Both the position numbers and the translations under genes were made by a program. This document shows positions 45,022 through 54,046 of a stretch of DNA of 64,000 nt, piece by piece (within the stretch, counting starts at the first letter, position 1; each line of letters starts with the position of its first letter). The notes under the pieces were generated by a model. It had not been told where the DNA came from, ran no database searches, and worked only from the letters and a program-made list of their open reading frames with translations. The stretch is from Methanocalculus alkaliphilus (GTDB lineage Archaea; Halobacteriota; Methanomicrobia; Methanomicrobiales; Methanocorpusculaceae): contig NZ_JALJYG010000001.1 of the NCBI RefSeq assembly GCF_024170505.1, forward strand, positions 124,001-188,000, written 5' to 3'.

Positions 45022-45294
45022 ATGCCATTAGAAGGGAAAAAGAAGAACTTTCTGTATGCAGCCATTGCAATCATCCTGATCATGACCTTCCTGATCGGAT
45101 CAACAGGATTTGTTCTTGGAATTGTTATAGCTGCTATTGGCTATATCTTTGTAATGAAGGGATCCGGATCCTCCGGAGCTGGAGAGATTCAGGATGATCG
45201 GTTCTGGGAGAATACCGGGCCTGTCTATGCCGAACAGGATAATAGTCCACAAGAGACTGTTGAAATGGAAAGTGATGAAAGAGAAGACGACTGA
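45022..45294 (+). CDS. Small membrane protein with acidic tail
   Basis: 90-residue protein. After a basic start (LEGKKKNF) two hydrophobic segments follow (LYAAIAIILIMTFLI and FVLGIVIAAIGYIFVM), then a glycine-rich turn and a strongly acidic tail ending ESDEREDD. ATG 45022 has GGAAGG upstream. The AT-rich 150 bases before it contain TATA-like elements. I do not recognise the family. Confidence 0.6.
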   Translation: MPLEGKKKNFLYAAIAIILIMTFLIGSTGFVLGIVIAAIGYIFVMKGSGSSGAGEIQDDRFWENTGPVYAEQDNSPQETVEMESDEREDD

Positions 45295-45437
45295 CCTTCT
45301 CCATGCACCGCGTGGAGAACACAAAAAATCAGGTTATCCAGAACATCGGATACCATGACGCTCTTTTTTCCTGCTGAAACATATATAAACACCATGATAT
45401 TCCATTATATCTGAAGATGGGCGATCGTGAAAGATTC

Positions 45438-45446
45438 TAAAAAAAG
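45438..45446 (-). terminator. T-run terminator after aIF2-beta
   Basis: On the minus strand a run of seven T residues begins about ten bases after the stop of the aIF2-beta gene. Confidence 0.5.
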
Positions 45447-45453
45447 AGATGTT

Positions 45454-46065
45454 TCAGAGCCGCTGGGTGAATGCGACCTGCCCTGATATCTTGGTTATCT
45501 TGACCTTCAGCTTCTGTCCTGGTTTTCCACCGGTCACATAGAGGATATATTTTCCATGTTTGGCAACTCCGTCTCCACGGCGGCTGACCGACTCGATATC
45601 CACATCAAGCTCCATCCCCTCTTCAAGGCTCGTCCCCTTCACCTCGGTCCGTGCCCTGCGCTTCCTCACCGGACGATGGCTTCCGCAGGCATCACACCTG
45701 AGCATCATGATCCGATCATCCTTGACGAGCCGGGTGTCCGGCCTGCCGCATTCTGTACAGATGACGAAGTCATCGATGTAGTTCTTCACGATTGCAGTGA
45801 GTACATCGGTCTCAAATTTTCCATTGAAGATTGCCCGGCTGCCATCGATCTTCCCGGCAGTCCCGAGTTCACCGAGCATGAACTTCATCAGATGATCGGG
45901 ATCCCTGCTGAGTGTCCCAACTATCTCTGAAAAGTTCTCAAGAACAGTTGTTTTCCCCTCAAGGTACGACTTCACCTGCGGCACGACGAAACGCTCCCCC
46001 GTCTCCGTCGGTTCGGTGATGTCGGTGTACGCCCTCTTTAATAATTCCTCGTACGAATCGACCAT
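45454..46065 (-). CDS. Translation initiation factor aIF2 subunit beta fused to a TRAM domain
   Basis: 203 residues. Residues 1-140 are archaeal eIF2-beta: N-terminal helix (SYEELLKRAYTDI), core (FGMIV-like NFSEIVGTLSRDPDHLMKFM), and the zinc ribbon CTECGRPDT and CDACGSHRPV. From about residue 148 a TRAM RNA-binding domain is fused (LEEGMELDVDIESVSRRGDG to VKITKISGQVAFTQRL). aIF2-beta binds initiator tRNA complexes and mRNA. The fusion is known in methanogens of this group. ATG 46065 is preferred over a GTG two codons earlier. Confidence 0.9.
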   Translation of the reverse strand: MVDSYEELLKRAYTDITEPTETGERFVVPQVKSYLEGKTTVLENFSEIVGTLSRDPDHLMKFMLGELGTAGKIDGSRAIFNGKFETDVLTAIVKNYIDDFVICTECGRPDTRLVKDDRIMMLRCDACGSHRPVRKRRARTEVKGTSLEEGMELDVDIESVSRRGDGVAKHGKYILYVTGGKPGQKLKVKITKISGQVAFTQRL

Positions 46066-46155
46066 GCTCACTATATGGGAGGCAGGCTGTAAAAAGGATG
46101 GTATCGGATCGGGTGTGAGATGCTTTTTCTCCTTCCGGGTTGACCTCTCTTGGTA

Positions 46156-48231
46156 ATGCTATCCTCCGAAGACCACATGGCCATCTGCTCACAACTCGGC
46201 AGGGATATAACACCTCTTGAGGCTGCTGCCTTTGAGAATCTCTGGAGTGAACACTGCAGCTACCGATCCACAAAAGCCCTCCTCAGAACCCTCCCGACCG
46301 ATGGGAAGAATGTCATCATCGGACCGGGAGATGATGCGGCGATCGTCTCCTTCTCAGAGAAGGTCGCGCTTGCAATCGGGATGGAGAGCCATAATCATCC
46401 AAGCTACGTCGATCCATACGATGGTGCTGCCACCGGTGTCGGCGGGATCGTCCGCGATATCATCTCAATGGGCGCAAAGCCGATCGCCCTGATGGATCCC
46501 CTATGTTTTGGCACCCTCGATTCAGAGAAGACGAAGAGTCTTTTTGAGCATGTTGTATCCGGCATCGGAGATTACGGCAACTGTATCGGTGTTCCGGTTG
46601 TCAGGGGAGATCTCATCTTTGACGAGAGTTACCGGGGCAATCCCCTCGTCAACGTCGTCGCCGTGGGAATGCTTGATCCAGAGAACGTGATAACCGGCCG
46701 CGTCAAGACCCCGGGGAACCGTCTGATCCTCTATGGAGCCAGAACAGGCAGAGACGGGCTTGGCGGCGCATCCTTTGCATCCCGTGATCTCTCAGAGGAT
46801 GCCGAGGCGGAAGACCGCCCCAGCGTCCAGGTCGGCGACCCCTATATCGAGAAACTCCTCATCGATGCGACCATGGCGATGTGCAGCACCGGAAAGATCC
46901 GTGCATGCAGGGATCTTGGGGCTGCCGGATTCGCCGGTGCATCAAGTGAGATGTCCAGCACCCTGGGTGCACGAATTATTGCTGACAATGTTCCACTTCG
47001 GGAATCCGGGATGAACGAGGTGGAGATCATGCTCGCAGAATCACAGGAGCGGATGCTTGCAGAGGTCGCCCCCGAGGATGTCGAACTGATCGGTTCGATC
47101 GCTGAAAAGTACGATCTCGCCTGGGCGGATGTCGGAGAGGTGATAGCCGAGCCCAGATATATCGTCGAGTTCAAGGGTGCGGTCGTCTGCGATCTCCCGA
47201 TCGATCTCCTCGTCGGGGGTGCTCCGGCATGCGACCGCGGGATGCAGCCATATTCACTCGAGAAGCCATTCACCCGTCCGGATGAGGATATCAGAACCCT
47301 CTGCCTGAAGGTACTCGCTCACCCCGAGTGTGCTGCAAAGGACTGGGTATTCTCCCAGTATGATCATGATGTCCAGCTCAGAACCGTCTCTCTCGGCCCG
47401 GATGCAGCATGTATCCGGCTTGATGGAGACGGGCTCTACCTCACCTGCGGATGCAATCCACGCCATATCCACCTCCGTCCCCGTGACGGAACAGCAAATG
47501 CGGTGCTTGAGAATGTCTCTAACCTTGCCTGTTATGGGGCAGAGCCGATCTGCACCGTTGACTGCCTCAATTTCGCAAGCCCTGTCCACCCTGAGATTAA
47601 CTGGCAGATTGCAGAGTCGATTGCGGGAATGGGGGAGATGTGCCGGCTTCTTGATGCTCCGATCGTCGGGGGCAATGTCTCATTGTATAATGAGAGTGAT
47701 GAGTTTGACACCCAGATCAAGCCAACCCCGATGCTTGGGATGATCGGAAAAGGTGAGGTGATCAGACGAACACCTCCAAAAGATGGAACGATCCTTGCCC
47801 TCATCGGGACGACAAAGCCGGAGTTTGGCGGCTCGATCCTCGACTGCATCACCGGATGCGGCGGCGATGCCCCGGAGGCCGGCGATCCCGCAATCGTCGT
47901 CTCAATCCGGAATATGGTCCGGTCGGGCGGGTTTGCGGCAGTGACCGATCTCTCCAGGGGCGGCCTCCTCACCGCACTGGCAAAGATCGCACCGCGTTGC
48001 AGCGTTGAGATCAGGGGAGATCCGATCGGGGCCCTCTTCTCCGAATCCTATGCACGTTTCCTTGTCGCCGTCAATGACAGAACAATCCTCAGGGATCTCC
48101 CCCATACCATCCTTGGAACGGTTGGTGGAGACGCCCTCACAATCCTCGCAGGGGATGAAACGATACGGCTGACAGATGAGGATCTGGCCAGGTCCGCCTC
48201 GACGATTGGGGATCTGATGAGGATCGATTAG
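46156..48231 (+). CDS. purL: Phosphoribosylformylglycinamidine synthase subunit PurL
   Basis: 691-residue small-type PurL that makes FGAM from FGAR, ATP and ammonia in purine synthesis. Key motifs: ENLWSEHCSYRSTKALL, IGPGDDAAIV, GMESHNHPSYVDPYDGAATGVGGI (in parts) and the second-half DLSRGGLLTALAKIA. In archaea it works with PurQ and PurS, which are not in this window. ATG 46156 is preferred over TTG two codons earlier. The 3' end overlaps the convergent flavodoxin gene by 4 bp. Confidence 0.93.
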   Translation: MLSSEDHMAICSQLGRDITPLEAAAFENLWSEHCSYRSTKALLRTLPTDGKNVIIGPGDDAAIVSFSEKVALAIGMESHNHPSYVDPYDGAATGVGGIVRDIISMGAKPIALMDPLCFGTLDSEKTKSLFEHVVSGIGDYGNCIGVPVVRGDLIFDESYRGNPLVNVVAVGMLDPENVITGRVKTPGNRLILYGARTGRDGLGGASFASRDLSEDAEAEDRPSVQVGDPYIEKLLIDATMAMCSTGKIRACRDLGAAGFAGASSEMSSTLGARIIADNVPLRESGMNEVEIMLAESQERMLAEVAPEDVELIGSIAEKYDLAWADVGEVIAEPRYIVEFKGAVVCDLPIDLLVGGAPACDRGMQPYSLEKPFTRPDEDIRTLCLKVLAHPECAAKDWVFSQYDHDVQLRTVSLGPDAACIRLDGDGLYLTCGCNPRHIHLRPRDGTANAVLENVSNLACYGAEPICTVDCLNFASPVHPEINWQIAESIAGMGEMCRLLDAPIVGGNVSLYNESDEFDTQIKPTPMLGMIGKGEVIRRTPPKDGTILALIGTTKPEFGGSILDCITGCGGDAPEAGDPAIVVSIRNMVRSGGFAAVTDLSRGGLLTALAKIAPRCSVEIRGDPIGALFSESYARFLVAVNDRTILRDLPHTILGTVGGDALTILAGDETIRLTDEDLARSASTIGDLMRID

Positions 48232-48716
48232 GATCGTGCAATATCCCAGAGGAGTTCTTTGAGGGCGTTCTGCTCCTCATCATCCCTCCCCCCCTGCATT
48301 GAGTGGGCGATATGGAACCTCCCGAGAACCTCCATGCCAAGAGACCGGGCACGCTCATCCATTATCTTCAGGGTATAACCGGGAGAGCCGCCGGATGTAC
48401 AGACAAGAACCACTTTTTTGCCGGATGCATGCTTTAGCGAAGAGAATATCGCATTGACCACCGGAGTCGGCCGGGATGCCCAGACGGGTGACCCGATGAT
48501 GACAAGATCATATCCATCCAGATCGAACGACGAGGGCTCAATCCTGGCATGAGCACCGAGAAGTGCACGCGGAGCGCCGAGAAGAAACATCGTCGCTTTA
48601 GAATACCCTGCCAGATCCCGGACCCTGAGAGATTCGGAAGCGATGGACCGGACAACCTCGTTCATCACCGCATGCGTAGTACCCGTCTCGCTGTGATAGA
48701 TACAAATGGAGCGCAT
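48228..48716 (-). CDS. Flavodoxin family protein
   Basis: 162-residue FMN protein. The phosphate-binding loop is HSETGTTHAVMNEV near the N-terminus, then IIGSPVWASRPTPVV and VCTSGGSPGYTLKIM for the isoalloxazine. It is an electron carrier or a reductase of the long-flavodoxin/FldA-like group. ATG 48716 is chosen; the frame is open nine codons earlier. It is monocistronic. In methanogens such proteins link ferredoxin or F420 pathways to redox stress. Confidence 0.83.
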   Translation of the reverse strand: MRSICIYHSETGTTHAVMNEVVRSIASESLRVRDLAGYSKATMFLLGAPRALLGAHARIEPSSFDLDGYDLVIIGSPVWASRPTPVVNAIFSSLKHASGKKVVLVCTSGGSPGYTLKIMDERARSLGMEVLGRFHIAHSMQGGRDDEEQNALKELLWDIARS

Positions 48717-48773
48717 AGCGCCGTATATCTCTCTTATTGGCAATAAGGTTTTTTAAAAAGTGTGAAGAATTAT

Positions 48774-49766
48774 TTATAAATTCTTAAATTGTGGCATATC
48801 TTTCCGGAGTTCGGCACCAACAGCCTCAATCTCGTGCTCTTCGTCGGCACGGGTGAGCGCGTTAAAGACGGGGCGGTTGACCATGTTCTCGAGGATCCAC
48901 TCCTTGGCAAAGGTTCCATTCTGGATCTCGCAGAGGATCTCCTCCATCGCCATCCTGCTCTCAGGACCGATGACACGGGGGCCACGGGTCAGGTCGCCAT
49001 ACTGGGCGGTGTTGCTGATATACCGGCGCATCTTCGTGAAGCCGCCTTCGTAGATGAGGTCAACGATGAGTTTTGTTTCATGGAGCACCTCAAGATATGC
49101 CATCTCAGGGCTGTAGCCTGCATCAACGAGGGTTTCATACCCTTCCCTGATGAGCGAGGTGATACCGCCGCAGAGAACGGCCTGCTCTCCGAAGAGGTCG
49201 GTCTCGGTCTCTTCGCGGAAGGTCGTCTCAAGTATCATCGCGCGGGCTGATCCGATCCCCTTTGCATATGCCAGGGCAAGATTCCGGGCATTGCCTGAGA
49301 CATCCTGATAGACAGCGATGAGGGCCGGAACACCATTGCCCTCGGTATAGGTTCGTCTGACCATGAAACCGGGCCCTTTTGGAGCGACCATGAAGACGTC
49401 CACACCCTCGGGCGGAACAATCTGGCCGTAGTGGATGTTGAACCCATGGGAAAAGACAAGGGATGCACCATCACGGAGGAACGGACCGATCTCCGAGCGG
49501 AAGACGGGACCCTGCGCCTCATCAGGGAGGAGAATCTGGACAAGGTCGGCGATCTTCACGGCATCTGAAACCGAAAATACCTCGAAATTATCCTTTTTTG
49601 CTTCATCCCAGCTCTTTCCGGGGCGGAGCCCGATGATGACATCAAGCCCGCTGTCGCGGAGGTTCAATGCCTGGCCCCGGCCCTGTGAGCCGTAGCCGAT
49701 GACGGCGATCTTCTTCCCTTTGAGGTACGAGAGATCGGCGTCTGCGTCATAGTACTTCTGAACCAT
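48774..49766 (-). CDS. ilvC: Ketol-acid reductoisomerase
   Basis: 330-residue class I enzyme of branched-chain amino acid synthesis, converting acetolactate to dihydroxyisovalerate with NADPH and Mg2+. The Rossmann motif is [17 protein letters not shown]; the C-terminal knotted domain contains [22 protein letters not shown] (in parts) with the acidic metal ligands. Length and start are standard. It has its own promoter at about 49801-49812. Confidence 0.95.
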   Translation of the reverse strand: MVQKYYDADADLSYLKGKKIAVIGYGSQGRGQALNLRDSGLDVIIGLRPGKSWDEAKKDNFEVFSVSDAVKIADLVQILLPDEAQGPVFRSEIGPFLRDGASLVFSHGFNIHYGQIVPPEGVDVFMVAPKGPGFMVRRTYTEGNGVPALIAVYQDVSGNARNLALAYAKGIGSARAMILETTFREETETDLFGEQAVLCGGITSLIREGYETLVDAGYSPEMAYLEVLHETKLIVDLIYEGGFTKMRRYISNTAQYGDLTRGPRVIGPESRMAMEEILCEIQNGTFAKEWILENMVNRPVFNALTRADEEHEIEAVGAELRKDMPQFKNL

Positions 49767-49798
49767 AGGTATTCCAGAGTATATGCGGCTTGAGCCTA

Positions 49799-49813
49799 CA
49801 TAAATATATTATA
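49799..49813 (-). promoter_or_regulatory. Promoter of ilvC
   Basis: On the minus strand TATAATATATTTA with a purine-rich BRE (CCGGAG) in front lies about 40 bases before the ilvC ATG, so the leader would be about 15 bases. Confidence 0.55.
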
Positions 49814-49888
49814 CTCCGGCTCATACCTGACTGTACTTTTATCATCTGAGTCTTCTCTCAAGAAGATACGACATAGAGGTCTTTTCGC

Positions 49889-50824
49889 ATGGAACTGTCA
49901 GATATTCAGTCCACTATCCCCGATATCCGGATCAATCTGAGCCGGGTGGGCGTACGTAATGTAAGAAAACTGATTGAAGTTGCACGGGCTGGAAAGCGGC
50001 CGGCAATCTTTATATCAAATTTTGATATCTTCGTCGATCTCCCGGGCTCCCTTAAAGGTGCAAACCTTTCGAGGAACTTCGAGGTCATCGATGATGTCAT
50101 GGATAAGGCAATCGGTGGAGAAGTTAAGGAGATCGAGGAGGTCTGCAGCACTGTTGCACGGAAACTCCTCGACCGGCATGAGTATGCCGAGCGAACCGAG
50201 GTCCGGATGAAGAGCGAGTTCATGGTGAAGAGGGAGACTCCGGTTACCGGAACCCAGTGCCATGAAGTCGTGACGGTCCATGCCAGGGCTATCGCCCAGC
50301 GGACGAGCAGGGAGCCGATCATCAGAAAGAGCATCGGTGCAGAGGTAACCGGTATGACTGCCTGCCCATGTGCCCAGAATATCATGAAGGATCATGCCAT
50401 GATCGTCCTTGAGAGCCTGGGTGTTGATGCAGAGAAGATGGGCAGATTCTTCGATGAAGTACCCATGGCAACCCATAACCAGCGTGGAAAAGGGTTCCTC
50501 TGCATCGAGACAGACGATGATCAGCACGTCCCTCTGGAGGATGTCATTAACGTCCTCAAGGAGTCGATGAGTGGGAAGATTTATGAGCTCCTCAAGCGGG
50601 GTGACGAGAGTTACGTTGTAATGGAAGCACATAAAAACCCACGATTCGTCGAGGACTGTGTCAGGGAGATGGCAAAGAAGGTCGTATCAACATTCGGCCA
50701 CCTCCCTGGGGATGCCTACGTGACGATTAAACAGACGAATGAAGAGAGTATTCATCAGCATGATGCCTATGCAGAACGTCATGCCACCCTTGCCGAGCTC
50801 TATTCAGAGCTGAATGGCGAGTAA
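49889..50824 (+). CDS. mptA: GTP cyclohydrolase MptA
   Basis: 311-residue Fe(II)-dependent GTP cyclohydrolase, first step of tetrahydromethanopterin biosynthesis. Motifs: SNFDIFVDLPGSLKGANLSR (in parts), GTQCHEVVTV and TACPCAQNIM with the metal-binding cysteine, and the terminal IHQHDAYAERHATLAEL. The start ATG has AGAGGT upstream. A hairpin with a T7 run follows. Confidence 0.92.
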   Translation: MELSDIQSTIPDIRINLSRVGVRNVRKLIEVARAGKRPAIFISNFDIFVDLPGSLKGANLSRNFEVIDDVMDKAIGGEVKEIEEVCSTVARKLLDRHEYAERTEVRMKSEFMVKRETPVTGTQCHEVVTVHARAIAQRTSREPIIRKSIGAEVTGMTACPCAQNIMKDHAMIVLESLGVDAEKMGRFFDEVPMATHNQRGKGFLCIETDDDQHVPLEDVINVLKESMSGKIYELLKRGDESYVVMEAHKNPRFVEDCVREMAKKVVSTFGHLPGDAYVTIKQTNEESIHQHDAYAERHATLAELYSELNGE

Positions 50825-50844
50825 AGAACCACATCATCCCTCCG

Positions 50845-50874
50845 GAGTGCTGCTCACGGCAACACTCTTTTTTT
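50845..50874 (+). terminator. Hairpin terminator after mptA
   Basis: The stem GAGTGCTGC/GCAACACTC (9 pairs, one C-A mismatch) with loop TCACG at 50845-50867 is followed directly by seven T residues. This is an intrinsic-type terminator just after mptA. Confidence 0.75.
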
Positions 50875-51225
50875 GGGGCTGATGCTCCTTTTCCAGATCC
50901 GGAGGAAACAAACTCGAATAATATTTTAATTTTTTTATAATTTAAAATTGTCGTAAAAGAGAGCGCACACCCCTTTTTTCATCCAATACGAGAAAATATA
51001 TGGATAAATTGCAAAATAAGCGTGTTTTTGAACAACCCGTATTTTTTGTAATACCAAGTATTACTTTTTTATATATAATGTCGATCAGGCCCTGTCTGAC
51101 ATCAAAAACTATAATTAACGATATCGATCCAATTCTTTTCAGCGTACCTTGGTACGTGTCATAACCGCACAGGAATATATAATGTACAGCAAATCGATCA
51201 CCACATTTTGGATGAGGCGATAACA
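50875..51225. promoter_or_regulatory. Long AT-rich upstream region of frhADGB with two TATA boxes and a palindrome
   Basis: No convincing gene is found in these 350 bases. Elements seen: a TAATAC/GTATTA inverted repeat at 51049-51063 followed by CTTTTTT; a strong TATA box (TTTTATATATAATG) at about 51066-51079; the palindrome CGTACC-TT-GGTACG at 51143-51156; a second TATA box (AATATATAATG) at about 51174-51184, about 45 bases before the frhA start. A 28-codon frame from 51078 is possible between the two promoters. The second TATA predicts a leader of about 20 bases. The regulatory role of the palindrome is inferred. Confidence 0.55.
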
Positions 51226-52593
51226 TTGTCGAAAGTAGTAGAAGTTTCCCCAACCACAAGGCATGAAGGCCACTCCAAGCTCGTGTTGAAAGTCAATGAT
51301 GACGGCATCATCGAGCGCGGAGACTGGATCTCCATTACCCCTGTCAGGGGTGTTGAAAAGCTTGCCATCGGCAAGACGATGGAGCAGGTCCCAAAGATCG
51401 CATCCCGTGTCTGTGGTATCTGTCCGATTGCCCACACCCTCGCTGCAATAGAGTCGATGGAGGCATCAATCGGATGTGAGATCCCAGAGGATGCATATCT
51501 TCTCAGGCTGATTCTCCAGTGTGCAAACAGGCTCCACAGCCATGCACTGCATGAAATCCTGGCATTACCTGATATGTATCTTCCAGGAACAGACACAAAG
51601 ATCAACCCCTTCTCCCCAGAGGAGCCGGTCAGAAGCGTTGCAAAGCGTATCCAGACCCTCCGAATGGTCGGCCAGACGGTCGGTGAGATCGTCGGAGGCG
51701 AAGCGGTTCACCCATCAAACCCCCGTGTCGGCGGTATGTACACTAACATCACCCCACGGGCAAGGGCAAAGATCAATGATCTTGCAAAGATGGCGCTACC
51801 GCTTGCACGCGAGCAGATGGAGTTCATGATTGCAATCTACCGGAACTTCCAGAAGCGCGACTGGACAGAGGTCGGTGGAAAAGAGATCCCGATACCAAAG
51901 GATCTTGGATACCACAACCAGGGATACATGGCAGTAGACCCTGTCTACGGTAGCAGCTCACTTGATGAGAACCCGACCTGGTTCCCTGAGCGCTGGACTG
52001 AAGTCCGGCCATGGGACTGGTACATGGGTGAGCAAGAGATCACCCTCGAAGACCCATCATACCCGGTCGGCGGCACCACAAAGGCAGGTACAAAGGCCTG
52101 GCCGCAGATGGAGGCCTGCACCGGTGTTCCACTCTATGACGGCCAGCCCGTCGAGGTCGGTCCCCGTGCACGTCTGGTTCAGTACAAGAACTATGACGAG
52201 AAGGGAACAATAGGCCAGCATATTGCACGTGAGATGGAACTCATGGATGCTGTCTACAAGATGATTGAGGCAGCAGACGCACTGAACTGCTCAGGTGCGG
52301 TCGTTCCGGACGTAATCCCACAGGGTGACGGATCAATCGGATGGGCTGCAAACGAAGCCCCACGAGGCTGTGACACGCACCTGGCAAAGGTCAGGAACGG
52401 CAAGGTTGAATGGTTCTCGATGCTCGTTCCGACGACCTGGAACTTCCCGACCTGCAGCCGGGCTCTTGAAGGAGCACCCTGGCAGCTAGGCGAGATGATC
52501 GTCCGTGGCTACGACCCCTGTGTCTCCTGTGCGACCCATATGATCGTCATAGATGAGGACAATAGGCTCGTAGCAGAGAAGCTCCTCGAGTGA
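51226..52593 (+). CDS. frhA: Coenzyme F420-reducing [NiFe] hydrogenase, large subunit
   Basis: 455-residue subunit with the Ni-Fe site that splits H2. The N-terminal pair is RVCGIC with PIAH (near residue 62), and the C-terminal pair is DPCVSCATHM (near residue 431). The C-terminal tail after His is removed by FrhD on nickel insertion. All four ligands are cysteine; there is no UGA selenocysteine. The start is TTG at 51226 with GAGG eight bases before it and gives the typical N-terminus (SKVVEVSPTTRHEGHSKL); a TTG six codons earlier is less likely. It is the first gene of frhADGB. Confidence 0.95.
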   Translation: MSKVVEVSPTTRHEGHSKLVLKVNDDGIIERGDWISITPVRGVEKLAIGKTMEQVPKIASRVCGICPIAHTLAAIESMEASIGCEIPEDAYLLRLILQCANRLHSHALHEILALPDMYLPGTDTKINPFSPEEPVRSVAKRIQTLRMVGQTVGEIVGGEAVHPSNPRVGGMYTNITPRARAKINDLAKMALPLAREQMEFMIAIYRNFQKRDWTEVGGKEIPIPKDLGYHNQGYMAVDPVYGSSSLDENPTWFPERWTEVRPWDWYMGEQEITLEDPSYPVGGTTKAGTKAWPQMEACTGVPLYDGQPVEVGPRARLVQYKNYDEKGTIGQHIAREMELMDAVYKMIEAADALNCSGAVVPDVIPQGDGSIGWAANEAPRGCDTHLAKVRNGKVEWFSMLVPTTWNFPTCSRALEGAPWQLGEMIVRGYDPCVSCATHMIVIDEDNRLVAEKLLE

Positions 52594-53081
52594 GTGCGTT
52601 CATGGATGAGCTGTACCCCGAGATAGTCATCGCCGGCTGTGGCAACATGCTCTTTGGCGATGACGGCTTCGGTCCTGAGGTTGTGGAGCGGTTGAAGGCA
52701 TATGAACTGCCCGACAATGTAAAAGCAGTCGATGTCGGCCTTGGCGGCCCTCACTTCTGCTTTACGATGCTCGACAACGGAGTCACAAAGAAGCTGATAA
52801 TCATCGATATCGTCGACTTCGGCGCAGAACCCGGAACGCTCACAAAGCTCCGGGCTGAGGACCTGCCACCCGGCAGTTACCGTGATGCCCATTCATGGGA
52901 TCTCACTGAACCACTCACACGCCTGAAGGATACCATTGATATCATGGTCATCGGGTGCCAGCCAAAGAATGTACCTTCAGCCGACTTTGAACTCAGTATT
53001 TCAAAGGAGGTCGAGGAAGCTATACCCCGGACGATTCAGGTTGTATTGAAGGAGATAGGGGTGGAAAATGGGAATTCTTGA
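52590..53081 (+). CDS. frhD: F420-reducing hydrogenase maturation protease
   Basis: 163-residue endopeptidase of the HycI/HyaD family that cuts the C-terminal tail of FrhA once nickel is in place. Motifs: VIAGCGNMLFGDDGFGPEVV with the nickel-sensing Asp and later VDVGLGGPHF; the His in the DAHSWDL region may be the third ligand. GTG 52590 overlaps the frhA stop as GTGA; ATG 52602 is an alternative start. It sits between frhA and frhG, as usual. Confidence 0.92.
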   Translation: MSAFMDELYPEIVIAGCGNMLFGDDGFGPEVVERLKAYELPDNVKAVDVGLGGPHFCFTMLDNGVTKKLIIIDIVDFGAEPGTLTKLRAEDLPPGSYRDAHSWDLTEPLTRLKDTIDIMVIGCQPKNVPSADFELSISKEVEEAIPRTIQVVLKEIGVENGNS

Positions 53082-54033
53082 ATCCCTCAAGGCCCTGTTA
53101 TTCGGTAAACACGACGTCAGTGAGGGGAAGAAGGATGAAAAGCCTGAACCTGCTGTCCAGAAGGCAGAGCCTGTTAAGACAGAGTCTGTGCCTGCGACAG
53201 AGAAGCCGGCTGACGTAATTGTCGAAAAAAAGGCGTCAATTATACAAGAACCTAAGGAGGAGAAGCCAGTGGCTGAGAAGATTACTGTAGGACACGTACA
53301 CATGAGTGGATGCACCGGGTGTCTGGTGTCCTTTGCAGATAACTATGAAGGATTGTTAACAATTCTTGACAAATATGCGGACCTCGTCTATTGTCTCACA
53401 TTAGCAGATGTCCGGCATATCCCTGAGATGGATGTCGCCCTTGTGGAGGGGTCGGTCTGTATTAATGACCACCTTTCAGTCGAGGAGATCATCGAGACAA
53501 GAAAGAATTCAAAGATCGTCGTAGCACTCGGCGGATGCGCCTGCTATGGCAACATCACACGATTCTGCCGTGGCGGTCAGATGAACCAGCCCCAGCATGA
53601 GGGCTTCCTGCCGATCGGCGATCTCATCGATGTCGATGTCTACATCCCCGGATGTGCACCGACACCGCAGCAGATCAGAAACGTCTGTGTCATGGCGTAC
53701 CTGCTGCTGAAAGGAAACGACGAGCAGAAAGCACTTGCAGGAGCATACCTGACACCGTTCATGAACCTTGCAAAAGCAGGCACCGAAGCCTGTGGATGCG
53801 ACATCATGACCCAGGTCATCAACCAGGGTCTCTGCATGGGCTGTGGCTCATGTGCAGCAGCCTGCCCGGTTCGTGCAATCAGCATGGAATACGGCAAGCC
53901 CCAGATCGAGCGCGACCTCTGCATCAAGTGCGGTGCATGCTATGCCCAGTGCCCGCGGAGCTTCTTCAGCTTCGACGTGGTCAACCAGTATGAGGCGATC
54001 ATGGACGCAATAGACGCTGCTATGCAGCCCTGA
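53068..54033 (+). CDS. frhG: F420-reducing hydrogenase small subunit with N-terminal extension (internal GTG start possible)
   Basis: 321 residues if begun at ATG 53068, which overlaps frhD. From about residue 70 it is a normal FrhG: proximal cluster [31 protein letters not shown], and two ferredoxin-type clusters ([13 protein letters not shown] and [13 protein letters not shown]). Residues 1-14 ([14 protein letters not shown]) form a possible amphipathic helix and residues 15-67 a Lys/Glu/Pro/Val linker; neither belongs to the family. A GTG at 53269 has AAGGAGG eight bases upstream and would make a standard 254-residue FrhG, so two forms may be produced. Confidence 0.93.
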   Translation: MGILESLKALLFGKHDVSEGKKDEKPEPAVQKAEPVKTESVPATEKPADVIVEKKASIIQEPKEEKPVAEKITVGHVHMSGCTGCLVSFADNYEGLLTILDKYADLVYCLTLADVRHIPEMDVALVEGSVCINDHLSVEEIIETRKNSKIVVALGGCACYGNITRFCRGGQMNQPQHEGFLPIGDLIDVDVYIPGCAPTPQQIRNVCVMAYLLLKGNDEQKALAGAYLTPFMNLAKAGTEACGCDIMTQVINQGLCMGCGSCAAACPVRAISMEYGKPQIERDLCIKCGACYAQCPRSFFSFDVVNQYEAIMDAIDAAMQP

Positions 54034-54046
54034 GGAGGGAGAAGAA

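Noticed and set aside
51208-51225. TTG at 51208 as the start of frhA.
   Set aside because: The TTG at 51226 has a better placed GAGG and gives the conserved FrhA N-terminus; the earlier codons contain the ribosome-binding site itself.
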